Positions 16,796 through 25,300 of a stretch of 64,000 nt of DNA are shown piece by piece (positions within the stretch are counted from its first letter, which is position 1; every line of letters starts with the position of its first letter). The DNA lies in assembly GCF_042427575.1 (NCBI RefSeq), contig NZ_JBHMFD010000001.1, positions 286,738 to 350,737 of the forward strand, in the 5' to 3' direction. Under the pieces are notes generated by a model that saw nothing but the letters and a program-made list of their open reading frames with translations, ran no database searches and was not told the DNA's origin. The stretch is from Bergeyella porcorum (GTDB lineage: Bacteria > Bacteroidota > Bacteroidia > Flavobacteriales > Weeksellaceae). A program made the position numbers and the translations under genes.

Positions 16796-17098
16796 ATGGT
16801 TATTATCATCAATTCAGACAATAATGTAGATACATCAGCGGAATTCAAAACTTATTTTCAAGGAGAATTGGAAAAAGATTTAAAACGATTTGAAAGCTAT
16901 GTAACACGCTATGAAGTGTTCTTTTCAGACGAAACCAGTAATAAAGACACTCCAGGAGAAATCAAATGTGTGATAGAAGCGAGGGTAAAAGGTAAAAACC
17001 CTGAAAGAGTTTCTAACCACGCCGATACGCCTAAAGCGGCATTTGACGGTGCAGTAAGCAAAATGAAAACCGTTTTGGATAAAGCTGTAAGCAAGTAA
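16796..17098 (+). CDS. HPF/RaiA family ribosome-associated protein
   Basis: This 100-residue protein has the short beta-alpha fold pattern of the HPF/RaiA (Ribosomal_S30AE-like) family: a long helix LEKDLKRFESYVTRYEVFFSDE, then EIKCVIEARVKGKNPERVSNHADTPKAAFDGAVSKMKTVLDKA. Members bind the small ribosomal subunit in the mRNA/tRNA channel during stationary phase. This is the compact type found in Bacteroidota, without the C-terminal dimerisation domain. A second 41-bp repeat array lies about 90 bp upstream, and a weak TACCTTAG -7-like box is at 16761-16768. Confidence 0.8.
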   Translation: MVIIINSDNNVDTSAEFKTYFQGELEKDLKRFESYVTRYEVFFSDETSNKDTPGEIKCVIEARVKGKNPERVSNHADTPKAAFDGAVSKMKTVLDKAVSK

Positions 17099-17117
17099 TT
17101 TAACGCATTTCTAACTA

Positions 17118-17150
17118 AACTCCCCAGCCTAAGTAAGTTGGGGAGTTTTT
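17118..17150 (+). terminator. Terminator of the HPF-like gene
   Basis: AACTCCCCA (17118-17126), a 12-nt loop and TGGGGAGTT (17139-17147) with trailing T. Confidence 0.85.
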
Positions 17151-17180
17151 ATTGAACATTGGAAGTATTTTATATTTCAC

Positions 17181-17483
17181 TTAACACTCTGGTACATTTA
17201 CGGCAATTGCCAGTCCGCCCTCGGAGGTTTCTTTAAAGCGTTCGTTCATACTTTGTGCCGTATCCCACATAGATTGTATCACTTCATCTAAGCGTTTTCT
17301 TCATTCACAGCTAAGGCAAAGCAAGATACCCATTTATTGATATTATTGAAGGTCTTTTCCTCATTTACTACCAAACTAAACCATTCTTCCATAGAATGAT
17401 ATGACTTTCAGTTTACCAATTTCTTATTCAATCCTGCGGCTCTTCGGGTTACATTGAGCCCCCCAGGCAAAGTACCTTCCTTA
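17181..17483 (-). pseudogene. sdaA: L-serine ammonia-lyase (sdaA) remnant
   Basis: Three fragments of an iron-sulfur L-serine dehydratase are readable on the reverse strand: KEGTLPGGLNVTRRAAGL near 17480-17405, NINKWVSCFALAVNEEN near 17350-17297, and the true C-terminus LDEVIQSMWDTAQSMNERF with KETSEGGLAIAVNVPEC at about 17290-17184. They are separated by a stop/frameshift and by an internal deletion of well over 100 residues that removes the central catalytic region. The 5' part is missing and is replaced by transposase sequence. The gene cannot make an active enzyme. Confidence 0.8.
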
Positions 17484-17788
17484 TTAATACTCCTCTAAAC
17501 ATTGATTTAAAACACTCGGATTCAGTGAACTAAACGCTCTGTTAAAAGTATCGTGAGAAGGTATTCCATTAGGAAGCTGACAATATTCTTTTACAAAATC
17601 GTAATGATTTTCAGCAAATAATACCATTTCCTCATAGTCTTCACCGCCACTTAAATAAGCAAACAAGCCAATCAATAAAATATCCGAAAGCAAATAGTTA
17701 CACTTTTATTCACTATTCTATAATCCTCAATATCCGAAAAGTATCCTGCTAAATCCATAAAACGAATATATGAAATTTCGTGCGTTTA
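17484..17788 (-). mobile_element. ISAs1-type insertion sequence remnant (left end and transposase N-terminus)
   Basis: Reading on the reverse strand, the element begins with a terminal repeat TAAACGCACGAAATTTC (17772-17788), then an ATG at 17758 (MDLAGYFSDIEDYRIVNK), a frameshift near 17700, and LSDILLIGLFAYLSGGEDYEEMVLFAENHYDFVKEY split over 17693-17484. This is the N-terminal domain typical of ISAs1-family (H-repeat-type) transposases. It ends abruptly with LEEY and a stop at the junction with the sdaA remnant, so the DDE catalytic part and right end are gone. The terminal repeat is shared with the small element at 35457-35603. Confidence 0.75.
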
Positions 17789-17850
17789 GCTTACTTTAAC
17801 ATATTTTAAGAAAATTAAATTTAACCTACGCTGATTAATATCATCTAAGC

Positions 17851-17886
17851 ATTCGGAGTGGCAATAGCTTCTCCGAATATTTTTTA
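17851..17886 (+). terminator. Hairpin with T run in the leader of the TonB-receptor gene
   Basis: ATTCGGAG (17851-17858) and CTCCGAAT (17871-17878) flank a 12-nt loop, followed by ATTTTTTA. No gene ends upstream on this strand, so it is either a leader attenuator of the gene at 17918 or the surviving terminator of a lost gene. Confidence 0.5.
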
Positions 17887-17917
17887 TACAAAATACTTAT
17901 ATATAAACGATTACTCA

Positions 17918-20413
17918 ATGAACCAAACTGAAATCATTCAAAACTTCACAAAAAAATCCTTAGGATTAACGCTGGTACTATCAGCGGCGGCTTTTGCTTT
18001 TGCACAAGAAAAAGTAAATGTAACAGGGAAAATTGTGGACAAGCAAAACAATCCTATTCCCTACGCTTCTGTCACCTTTAGCCATCCTAGCAATAAGCTC
18101 TTTAGTGATGCTACTCTTACAGATGAAAAAGGACAATACAGTTTGCAACTGGTACCTGCCCATTATAACATTACCATAGAAGCGGTAGATTTTAAAAAAC
18201 AAAACTTTGCACAACAGATTTCTGGGGGCAATGTAAAAAACTTTGTTTTGGATGCAGAGAGTACTGCTACCCTTACCCCTACTAAAAATATAGAAGGAGT
18301 AACCATTACAGCCGTATCTTCCAAAGCTTACAATGTAGAGATTGATAAAAAAGTTTATAATCCTGCTCAAGACCTTATCAGTAAAGGGGGAAGTCTTCAA
18401 GATGTTCTTCAGAATGTTCCTTCGGTTTCGGTGGAGTCTGATGGTACAGTCTCTATGAGAGGTGGGAGCAATGTTACTTTCTTAATTAATGGTAAGCCCT
18501 CTTCCATCTTAGGAATGGATGATAGCAATGCCCTACAATCTATCCCTGCAGACCAGATTGAAAAAATAGAAGTAATCACCAACCCTTCTTCTAAATTTGA
18601 ATCCGCAGGAACAGCCGGTATCCTAAACATCATCTTGAAAAAAACACGCCAGATGGGATTCAATGGAAGTGTAGAGGGAATGATAGGCTACCTACCACAA
18701 ACAAGGCTGAATACCAACCTGAGCTGGAGACGTGGTAACCTTACTTATTATGTGAATGGCGGTGGTGGATACAACCAATGGCGTTCTACATCCAGGTCTA
18801 ATTTTACCCTTAACAACAGAACGGGAATCTCGCAAGGCACTACTTTGAGCTCCAATCAAGAAAGTATTACAAACAGCTATAATAAGACTTACAACCTTAC
18901 CTCTGGATTGGTGTATGATTTTAATGATAAAACCTCTGTGAACTTCTCTGCAATGGTGAGAGGTAACAGAAATAGCAGTGAAAACGAAACCAATTACTAT
19001 GAAGACCTTTACCTCACAGGCTTAGACAATGTACTGCGTACCAGCGATGGATTTACCAAAGGATTGGCCTATCAGTTTGATGCTGGGTTGGATAAAAAAC
19101 TTAATGACCGAGGACATAACCTAACCTTTGCAGCAAGTTTTCAAAAAAATGACAACACCACAGATAGAACCATCTTGGAAAACTCTGCCTTTGGTAATTC
19201 TCTTAGCGTGATTGAAAATCAAATCAATAATAATACAACTTATCTCGCCAAGATAGACCACGAACTACCAATTGGCGAAAAATCAAAATTTGAATCTGGT
19301 TTGCGATGGGATAGAAATGAGAACAACTACGATTATACCGTAGATCAAAGTATTGCCAATGCGGCTTACCAACCCGTAAATGACTTTACCTTTGATGCAT
19401 TTTATAATGAAATGTTCTCCGCAGCGTACGCACAATTTAAAAGTAAAATCGGAGAAAAGTTTGGCTATCAATTGGGAGCAAGAGTAGAAAATAGCATCAT
19501 CGATTTTGATTTCACCCGTTTGGATGGAAACAATCAGAAAGGGGATAAAAACTATACCAATGTTTTCCCTTCCGCATTTTTGAGTTATAATCTTTCTAAA
19601 AACAATCAGTTATTATTTAATTTTACCCAAAGAATCCGAAGACCAAGAGCCTTTTTCCTAATCCCAGTGCGTTCTTATCAAGATAATAGAAACCAATTTA
19701 TTGGAAATATTGATTTGAACCCCGCTTATGTAGATTCTTTTGAATTGGGCTACGCACTTCAGAAATCTAAAATCACAATAAATCCTACCTTGTATTTTAG
19801 ACATACAAAGGATGATTTTAAGATGTACCAGTCCAGAAACATTGATGCCTACGGTAATACGGTAATCCAAACCACTCCTATGAACATCGGAGACGAATCT
19901 ACCTATGGATTGGATTTAAACGCTTCGTTTGACCCTTATTCTTGGTGGAAAATTATTGCCAATGTGGATTTATTTGGCTACAAAACCACTGGTCGCTACG
20001 AAAGTATGGACTATGATGGGCAAGGTTTTTCATCCAGATTGAGATTAACCAATACCTTCAAGCCAGATAAAAAGACCAGCTTGCAAATCCAAACCTTCTA
20101 CAGAGGAGGGCAGAAAACCAATAGTATGGACCGTAAGGCGATGTACTCTATCAGCTTAGGAGGAAGCCGCCAGATTTGGAATAATACCGCTACAATTGGT
20201 TTTAATATCCAAGATATCTTCAATACCAGAGCAATGGAGAATGTAGTTTCCACAGCAGAATTTGATAGATACAATTACAATCAATGGATGCCGAGAACCT
20301 TCAACCTCACATTCAGCTATCGTTTCAAGCAAGGCGATAAAGTGGAACAACCGAAGAAAAAACGCGATACCAACAACAATGCCGATGCTGGCGGTGATTA
20401 TGAAGGTATATAA
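17918..20413 (+). CDS. TonB-dependent receptor-like outer-membrane protein with carboxypeptidase-regulatory domain
   Basis: This 831-residue protein has a signal peptide (ending near AAAFAFAQE), an Ig-like carboxypeptidase-regulatory domain (about 32-120, VTGKIVDKQNNPIPYASVTFSH), a plug domain (about 150-260, with LQDVLQNVPSVSVESDGTVSMRGG and IEKIEVITNPSSKFESAGTAGILNI) and a beta-barrel to about residue 800. The layout is that of the outer membrane beta-barrel (OMP_b-brl_3) group of TonB-type receptors common in flavobacteria. The C-terminus ends in a charged, Asn/Asp-rich tail. The substrate is unknown. The ATG at 17918 is chosen because upstream in-frame codons from 17858 pass through the leader hairpin and do not encode a signal peptide. 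Confidence 0.88.
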   Translation: MNQTEIIQNFTKKSLGLTLVLSAAAFAFAQEKVNVTGKIVDKQNNPIPYASVTFSHPSNKLFSDATLTDEKGQYSLQLVPAHYNITIEAVDFKKQNFAQQISGGNVKNFVLDAESTATLTPTKNIEGVTITAVSSKAYNVEIDKKVYNPAQDLISKGGSLQDVLQNVPSVSVESDGTVSMRGGSNVTFLINGKPSSILGMDDSNALQSIPADQIEKIEVITNPSSKFESAGTAGILNIILKKTRQMGFNGSVEGMIGYLPQTRLNTNLSWRRGNLTYYVNGGGGYNQWRSTSRSNFTLNNRTGISQGTTLSSNQESITNSYNKTYNLTSGLVYDFNDKTSVNFSAMVRGNRNSSENETNYYEDLYLTGLDNVLRTSDGFTKGLAYQFDAGLDKKLNDRGHNLTFAASFQKNDNTTDRTILENSAFGNSLSVIENQINNNTTYLAKIDHELPIGEKSKFESGLRWDRNENNYDYTVDQSIANAAYQPVNDFTFDAFYNEMFSAAYAQFKSKIGEKFGYQLGARVENSIIDFDFTRLDGNNQKGDKNYTNVFPSAFLSYNLSKNNQLLFNFTQRIRRPRAFFLIPVRSYQDNRNQFIGNIDLNPAYVDSFELGYALQKSKITINPTLYFRHTKDDFKMYQSRNIDAYGNTVIQTTPMNIGDESTYGLDLNASFDPYSWWKIIANVDLFGYKTTGRYESMDYDGQGFSSRLRLTNTFKPDKKTSLQIQTFYRGGQKTNSMDRKAMYSISLGGSRQIWNNTATIGFNIQDIFNTRAMENVVSTAEFDRYNYNQWMPRTFNLTFSYRFKQGDKVEQPKKKRDTNNNADAGGDYEGI

Positions 20414-20449
20414 TTCTCTTGATTATTTAGCTCCACTACTTATTACAAA

Positions 20450-20484
20450 GAAGCTGTCCAAAACTTTTCGGACAGCTTCTTTTT
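20450..20484 (+). terminator. Terminator of the TonB-receptor-like gene
   Basis: GAAGCTGTCC (20450-20459), a 10-nt loop and GGACAGCTTC (20470-20479), then five T. The same 10-bp stem is used at 56023-56047. Confidence 0.85.
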
Positions 20485-20647
20485 CAAGAATAGTTTTGCT
20501 CATTTAATGCAATCCAAATGGGATAGAATGACAAAAAATAAAGCTCTACACTCCTCCCCTACACTTAAAATACATCATTTTGTAAATACTATTTTTAATT
20601 TTATTAAAATATATTTTAACTTTATTTAGTTTTTGAATTATTTTATG

Positions 20648-20655
20648 TACATTTG
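20648..20655 (+). promoter_or_regulatory. -7 box of the DUF2089-like operon
   Basis: TACATTTG matches TAnnTTTG and lies 26 bp before the ATG at 20682. No consensus -33 element is at the expected distance. Confidence 0.5.
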
Positions 20656-20681
20656 TAGCCATAAAAATAAACCATTCTGCT

Positions 20682-20957
20682 ATGACCAAACTCCCTACGG
20701 TTTGTCCGAGTTGTGATAATGCACTGAGTGTTAGCCAAATGAAATGTACCCATTGCTCTACAGAGGTATCGGGTGTGTATGAATTGCCTCTCTATCTGAA
20801 ACTTACAAGAGAAGAGCAAGAGTTTATCCTCAATTTTTTCCTGTCAAGTGGTAGCATTAAGGAAATGGCAAAACAAGCCGAGCTTTCCTATCCCACAATG
20901 CGAAATAAAATGGACGATTTAATAGAGAAAATCAAACAACTAAACGATTTGAAATAA
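20682..20957 (+). CDS. DUF2089-like zinc-ribbon/helix-turn-helix protein
   Basis: This 91-residue protein has an N-terminal zinc ribbon with two Cys pairs (CPSCDNALSVSQMKCTHC, residues 9-26) and a C-terminal helical part resembling a helix-turn-helix (LTREEQEFILNFFLSSGSIKEMAKQAELSYPTMRNKMDDLIEKI). This is the arrangement of the DUF2089 family, thought to bind DNA. It overlaps the next gene by one base (TAATG), so it is probably the regulator of the following membrane protein and serine hydrolase. Confidence 0.85.
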   Translation: MTKLPTVCPSCDNALSVSQMKCTHCSTEVSGVYELPLYLKLTREEQEFILNFFLSSGSIKEMAKQAELSYPTMRNKMDDLIEKIKQLNDLK

Positions 20958-21541
20958 TGAAAAAGAACTCCTTTGAATTGAAACACCTCTTCAACCCTTT
21001 TTTGAAATATTCCGAGCAAAAATTGCTTGTTACAAGTCTTTTGGGTTGGGTAATGCTTAATGTAAGTTGTGTGATGTTTAATCATAAAATGAACGGTTTG
21101 TTGCATTTTTCTACTCATAACAATTCGTGGCTTGATTCATTAAAAACAACTAACATTGTATTGATTATCAATCTATTGTTGTTTTATATTTTAGGAAAAA
21201 TCATCAACCGAAAAACGCGTTTTATTGATATTTTCAATGCTATTTTGGTTGGAATTATTCCTCTTGTATTGATTACAGGGATTAGTGAAATTCCCATTTT
21301 TGCCAATGCTCTTGAAAAAGTCGCTCATTCTGCCTACCAATTAGAAAACTTTTCTGAAATGAAATGGGAATTAATGCTCGTAGCTATTAGTTCGTTGATC
21401 ATACTTCCTTTGTTGGTGTACGCTATCGCGTTGATGTTCAATGGATTTCGAGTAGCTACCAATTCAAAAAATGGCTTGCATATTGCCTTGTTTTTTATCG
21501 TGCTATTTATATTAAATTCAATCACTCAATTTTATTTTTAA
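20957..21541 (+). CDS. Small polytopic membrane protein, YIP1-like
   Basis: This 194-residue protein has four or five hydrophobic segments (for example LVTSLLGWVMLNVSCVMF, IVLIINLLLFYILGKII, AILVGIIPLVLITGI, LMLVAISSLIILPLLVYAIALMF, HIALFFIVLFILNSI). It starts within the stop codon of the zinc-ribbon gene and ends 4 bp before the serine hydrolase gene, so the three form an operon. The hydrophobic pattern recalls YIP1-family proteins, but that is a weak resemblance; the function is unknown. Confidence 0.75.
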   Translation: MKKNSFELKHLFNPFLKYSEQKLLVTSLLGWVMLNVSCVMFNHKMNGLLHFSTHNNSWLDSLKTTNIVLIINLLLFYILGKIINRKTRFIDIFNAILVGIIPLVLITGISEIPIFANALEKVAHSAYQLENFSEMKWELMLVAISSLIILPLLVYAIALMFNGFRVATNSKNGLHIALFFIVLFILNSITQFYF

Positions 21542-21545
21542 ACGT

Positions 21546-22922
21546 ATGAAAATCAGATTTTTTACTTTCATTTTGTTGTTTGCCGTACAACATATTTTTG
21601 CTCAAATTGAAGGAACTTGGAAAGGCGATTTGTCCATTCAAGGAATAAAATTACCTTTGGTTATCGAAATCGAATCGGGAGAAAACGGCTATAAATCAAC
21701 CTTATACAGTCCGAAACAAAGTTCGCAAGGATTTCCGACTTCTAAATTTACTTTTGAAAATTCGGAATTGTTTTTTGAAAATAAACTTCTTCAAGCCCAA
21801 TACAAAGGTACGCTGAAAGACGGAAAAATCACCGGGACTTTCACCCAAGGAGGAATGAATATGCCTTTGATTTTGGAAAAAGCCGAAAAAACAGCCGCAC
21901 AAGCTCATTCTGTGCCCAATATTGGAAATCGAGAAATCAACACAGAAAAACTCACCCGATACATTGAGTATTTCGCAGAAAAACAACACGGTGTAGGCAG
22001 TGTTTCTATCTCCCGAAATGGAAAGAAAATCTATCAGAAAAGTTTCGGACAAAATCAGTTGCCTCATCAGAATTACAACGAAAATACGGGGTATCAAATC
22101 GGTTCGATTACCAAACTTTTCCTCGCTACAATGATTATGCAAGATGTGGAAAAAGGAAAGTTGAACCTTTCGGACAAACTTTCAAAATTTTATCCTCACT
22201 TGCCCAATGCAGATAAAATCACCCTAAAAAATATGCTAAACCACACCAGCGGATTGGGCGACTATGTAGGAGAAACTGGCGAATGGCTTATGAATGAAAC
22301 GGTTAGTGAAAAAATGGTTTTAGACAGCATTGCCAAACAAGGCGTGCTTTTTGAACCCAATGAAAAGGTAAAATATTCTAATTCAGCATACTATCTATTG
22401 TGCAAAATATTAGAAAAAAAACATAAAAAGCCTTTTAATGTGCTTTTAAAAGACCGTATTACCAAAAAATTGGGACTGAAAAATACGTTCTCCGTACTCG
22501 ATTACCCTAAAAATATTTTTGCTTCGTATCAATTCACAGACGGAAAATACGTTCTTGTAAAAGATTTCAATTTCGTAAATGCTTTGGGGGCTGGCGATAT
22601 TACTTCCACAACGGACGAGCTCAACGTGTTTATCCAAGCTCTTTTTAGCGGAAAACTTCTGAAAAAAGAAACCGTACAAATGATGCTTCCTGTTGATAGT
22701 AACTTTGGACTATGCGTGATGAAAGTACCGTTTTACAATCAAACGTATTACGGACACGGTGGCACTACTTTGGGAACAGATGCTCTAATGGCGTATAACC
22801 CTACCGACGACATTGCCATCAGCGTTTGTGTCAACGGCAGAGGGCTCTATTCTACCAACGAATTTAACATTGGAATTTTGAGCATTATTTACGACGAGCC
22901 GTTTGAGTTTGAGAAGGAATAA
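21546..22922 (+). CDS. Serine hydrolase, class C beta-lactamase/penicillin-binding type
   Basis: This 458-residue protein has a signal peptide (MKIRFFTFILLFAVQHIFA), a beta-rich N-terminal domain (about 21-115) and a beta-lactamase-fold domain from about 130 to 455. Catalytic motifs are visible: SITK (Ser-x-x-Lys, in YQIGSITKLF), YSN (YSNSAYYLL) and HGG (GHGGTTLGTD) as the third element. The family includes D-aminopeptidases, esterases and peptidoglycan-acting enzymes; a true beta-lactamase role cannot be concluded. It is the last gene of the operon and is followed by a terminator. Confidence 0.88.
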   Translation: MKIRFFTFILLFAVQHIFAQIEGTWKGDLSIQGIKLPLVIEIESGENGYKSTLYSPKQSSQGFPTSKFTFENSELFFENKLLQAQYKGTLKDGKITGTFTQGGMNMPLILEKAEKTAAQAHSVPNIGNREINTEKLTRYIEYFAEKQHGVGSVSISRNGKKIYQKSFGQNQLPHQNYNENTGYQIGSITKLFLATMIMQDVEKGKLNLSDKLSKFYPHLPNADKITLKNMLNHTSGLGDYVGETGEWLMNETVSEKMVLDSIAKQGVLFEPNEKVKYSNSAYYLLCKILEKKHKKPFNVLLKDRITKKLGLKNTFSVLDYPKNIFASYQFTDGKYVLVKDFNFVNALGAGDITSTTDELNVFIQALFSGKLLKKETVQMMLPVDSNFGLCVMKVPFYNQTYYGHGGTTLGTDALMAYNPTDDIAISVCVNGRGLYSTNEFNIGILSIIYDEPFEFEKE

Positions 22923-22930
22923 AACAACAA

Positions 22931-22960
22931 AAACCACAAGTCTTAGAATTTGTGGTTTTT
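22931..22960 (+). terminator. Terminator after the serine hydrolase gene
   Basis: AAACCACAA and TTGTGGTTT pair around a 10-nt loop, followed by further T. Confidence 0.75.
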
Positions 22961-23030
22961 ATTTTAAGAAGTTTCAGAGCTTATGGATTAAATCTGGGTT
23001 TTCAGAACATCATAAAAACTAGGCATTATA

Positions 23031-23738
23031 TTATTTCAAATCTGGTCTGGTAGGGCGTATTTCTATTTTACTTGGCAATGTTCTTGGGTTCATTTCAAGC
23101 ATATCTACGATTAACGCTCCTATGTCTTCTGGCTGAATTTTCCAAGCATCACTTTCTGAAGGAGTATGTCCATTGAAGTTAGACGAAACACTTCCCGGCA
23201 TAATGGTAGAAACTTTGATATTATACTTCCTTAAATCCAGCATTGCGGCTTGAGTAAAGCCTACCACACCAAATTTACTAGCATTATAGCCTGTTCCATT
23301 TTCAAAAAAATTAGTTCCTGCCAAACTGGAAATGCTTATGTAATAACCTTCTGTTTTTTTCAACGCCTCTACGCTTGCTTTTAGAGTAAAGAACGCTCCC
23401 GTAAGGTTGGTGGTAATCATTGCATTCCAATCTTCTTCGGAAAGTTCATCTATCGGTTTAAAGATGCCCAACCCTGCATTGGCAATGACAGCATCTATCC
23501 TGCCAAAACGCTCCACGATTTGTTGCACAGCATTTTGCTCATCGGTCAATTGGGTAACATCTGACGCCACCCCCATCACGAATGGAGCTACTTTTTGCAA
23601 TTCTAGTTCTGCTTGTTTTACATCTTCAGCCTTTCTACCACTGAAAGCTACAGCATAGCCTTTTTCTAGTAAAACCTTCGCTACCCCGAAACCAATACCT
23701 TTGGTTCCTCCTGTAATGTATATCACTTTTTGTTTCAT
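23031..23738 (-). CDS. Short-chain dehydrogenase/reductase
   Basis: This 235-residue classical SDR has the nucleotide-binding motif TGGTKGIGFG (residues 10-19), the NAG motif (ANAGLG, about 89), catalytic Ser in SISSLAG and Tyr/Lys in YNASKFG (about 153-157). It reduces or oxidises an alcohol/ketone with NAD(P)H. Ser and Gly at the coenzyme site and SGRKAED at the end of the second beta strand suggest NADP use. The substrate is not predictable. It lies downstream of the dipeptidase gene on the same strand but behind a terminator. Confidence 0.9.
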   Translation of the reverse strand: MKQKVIYITGGTKGIGFGVAKVLLEKGYAVAFSGRKAEDVKQAELELQKVAPFVMGVASDVTQLTDEQNAVQQIVERFGRIDAVIANAGLGIFKPIDELSEEDWNAMITTNLTGAFFTLKASVEALKKTEGYYISISSLAGTNFFENGTGYNASKFGVVGFTQAAMLDLRKYNIKVSTIMPGSVSSNFNGHTPSESDAWKIQPEDIGALIVDMLEMNPRTLPSKIEIRPTRPDLK

Positions 23739-23748
23739 AGGGCTAAAA

Positions 23749-23777
23749 TAAAAAAAAACGCTCCCGAACGGAAGCGT
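23749..23777 (-). terminator. Terminator of the dipeptidase gene
   Basis: On the reverse strand ACGCTTCCG and CGGGAGCGT pair across a very short loop and run into nine or so T. Confidence 0.8.
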
Positions 23778-23798
23778 GTATATGAGTTTAATATTTTT

Positions 23799-25181
23799 TT
23801 AACCTTTAGCATAATTTTCAAAGAATAAAGGAATACTCTCTATACCTTTATAAAAATTGGCTAAGCCGTAATGTTCATTCGGAGAATGAATGGCATCTGA
23901 ACCTAAACCAAAGCCCATCAACACAGATTTTGCTCCCAAAACTTCTTCAAATAAAGCCGTGATAGGAATACTGCCTCCACTTCGGAATGGCAAAACCTCT
24001 TTTCCAAATGCGGATTCCATTGCTTTTTTAGCCGCTTGAAACTCTTTGGTATCACTTGGCAACACATAAGGCATCCCACCGTGGTGAGGAGTTACCTTTA
24101 CACGCACATTATCGGGAGCTATTTTCTCAAAGTATTTCGTAAACTTTTCGGTGATTTCATCAGGGGTTTGGTAAGGTACCAATCTCATAGAAATTTTCGC
24201 AAACGCTTTAGAAGGGATTACCGTTTTAGCTCCTTCACCTATATAGCCTCCCCAGATACCATTACAATCTAATGTTGGACGGATGGAGGTTCTCTCCAAA
24301 GTGGTATAGCCTTTCTCGCCCTCTACCCCTTCTAATCCGATGGATTTTTTGAAAGCCTCAGGGTCATCTTTCAGTTTGTTCATTTCAGCTCTTTCTTCAT
24401 CAGATACCACTAGAACATTGTCATAAAATCCGTCTATGGTAATATGCCCGTCTTCATCTATCAGCTGTGCAATCATTCTTGCCAATGTGTGAATAGGGTT
24501 GGGAACGGCACCGCCATACAACCCAGAATGCAAATCTCTATTAGGACCTTCTACTTCCACTTCTATGTAGCTGAGTCCTCTCAACCCTGTGGTAACGGTA
24601 GGCTGCTCCATAGAATATAAACTGGTATCCGAAATTAAGATACAGTCGCAAGACAATTTGTCCTTGTATGTTTTAATGAATTTTTCAAGGTTTACAGAGC
24701 CTACTTCCTCCTCCCCTTCAATGATGAATTTAACATTACAAGGTAACGCATTGGTTTTCATCATTGCTTCAAAAGCTTTAAGGTGCATAAAGAATTGTCC
24801 CTTATCATCTGCTGCACCTCTTGCAAAGATGGCTCCTTCTGGGTGGATGTCTGTAGCTTCTACATAAGGCTCAAAAGGTGGTTTTTTCCACAAATCTAAT
24901 GGATCTGGCGGTTGTACATCATAATGCCCATATACCAATACGGTAGGCAACTCTGGATTCAAAAGTTTTTCTCCATATACAATAGGATAGCCCTCTGTAT
25001 CGCAAACTTCTACATTATCTGCCCCTGCATTTCTAAGATGCTCTGCCACTTTATCTGCACAGTCTAGCACATCTTGGTTATAAGCTGGGTCTGCACTGAT
25101 GGAAGCTATTCTCAACAATTCAAAAAGTTCATCTACGAAGCGTTGTTTGTTTTCGTGGATGTAATTTAATGTATTTTGCAT
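23799..25181 (-). CDS. M20 family metallodipeptidase
   Basis: This 460-residue protein is a dinuclear-zinc M20 peptidase. Visible metal and catalytic motifs are VLVYGHYDVQPPDP (His and catalytic Asp), ARGAADDKGQFFMHLKA (bridging Asp), IEGEEEVGSVNLEKF (catalytic Glu pair), ISDTSLYS and the C-terminal SDAIHSPNEHYGL with the last ligand His. A lid domain occupies about 200-330. Length and motifs match the cytosolic non-specific dipeptidase/carnosinase-like group, which hydrolyses dipeptides for amino-acid supply. It is monocistronic, with a terminator downstream. Confidence 0.93.
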   Translation of the reverse strand: MQNTLNYIHENKQRFVDELFELLRIASISADPAYNQDVLDCADKVAEHLRNAGADNVEVCDTEGYPIVYGEKLLNPELPTVLVYGHYDVQPPDPLDLWKKPPFEPYVEATDIHPEGAIFARGAADDKGQFFMHLKAFEAMMKTNALPCNVKFIIEGEEEVGSVNLEKFIKTYKDKLSCDCILISDTSLYSMEQPTVTTGLRGLSYIEVEVEGPNRDLHSGLYGGAVPNPIHTLARMIAQLIDEDGHITIDGFYDNVLVVSDEERAEMNKLKDDPEAFKKSIGLEGVEGEKGYTTLERTSIRPTLDCNGIWGGYIGEGAKTVIPSKAFAKISMRLVPYQTPDEITEKFTKYFEKIAPDNVRVKVTPHHGGMPYVLPSDTKEFQAAKKAMESAFGKEVLPFRSGGSIPITALFEEVLGAKSVLMGFGLGSDAIHSPNEHYGLANFYKGIESIPLFFENYAKG

Positions 25182-25300
25182 TGATAAAATTTTGATATTA
25201 CTTGGGGTAAAGTTAAAAAAAATGCCTCGCTACTGCAAGACATTTTTTAATTATCATTTATATGGCGTCCTAAAAAGCAATATAATAAGACTTTCTAAAA

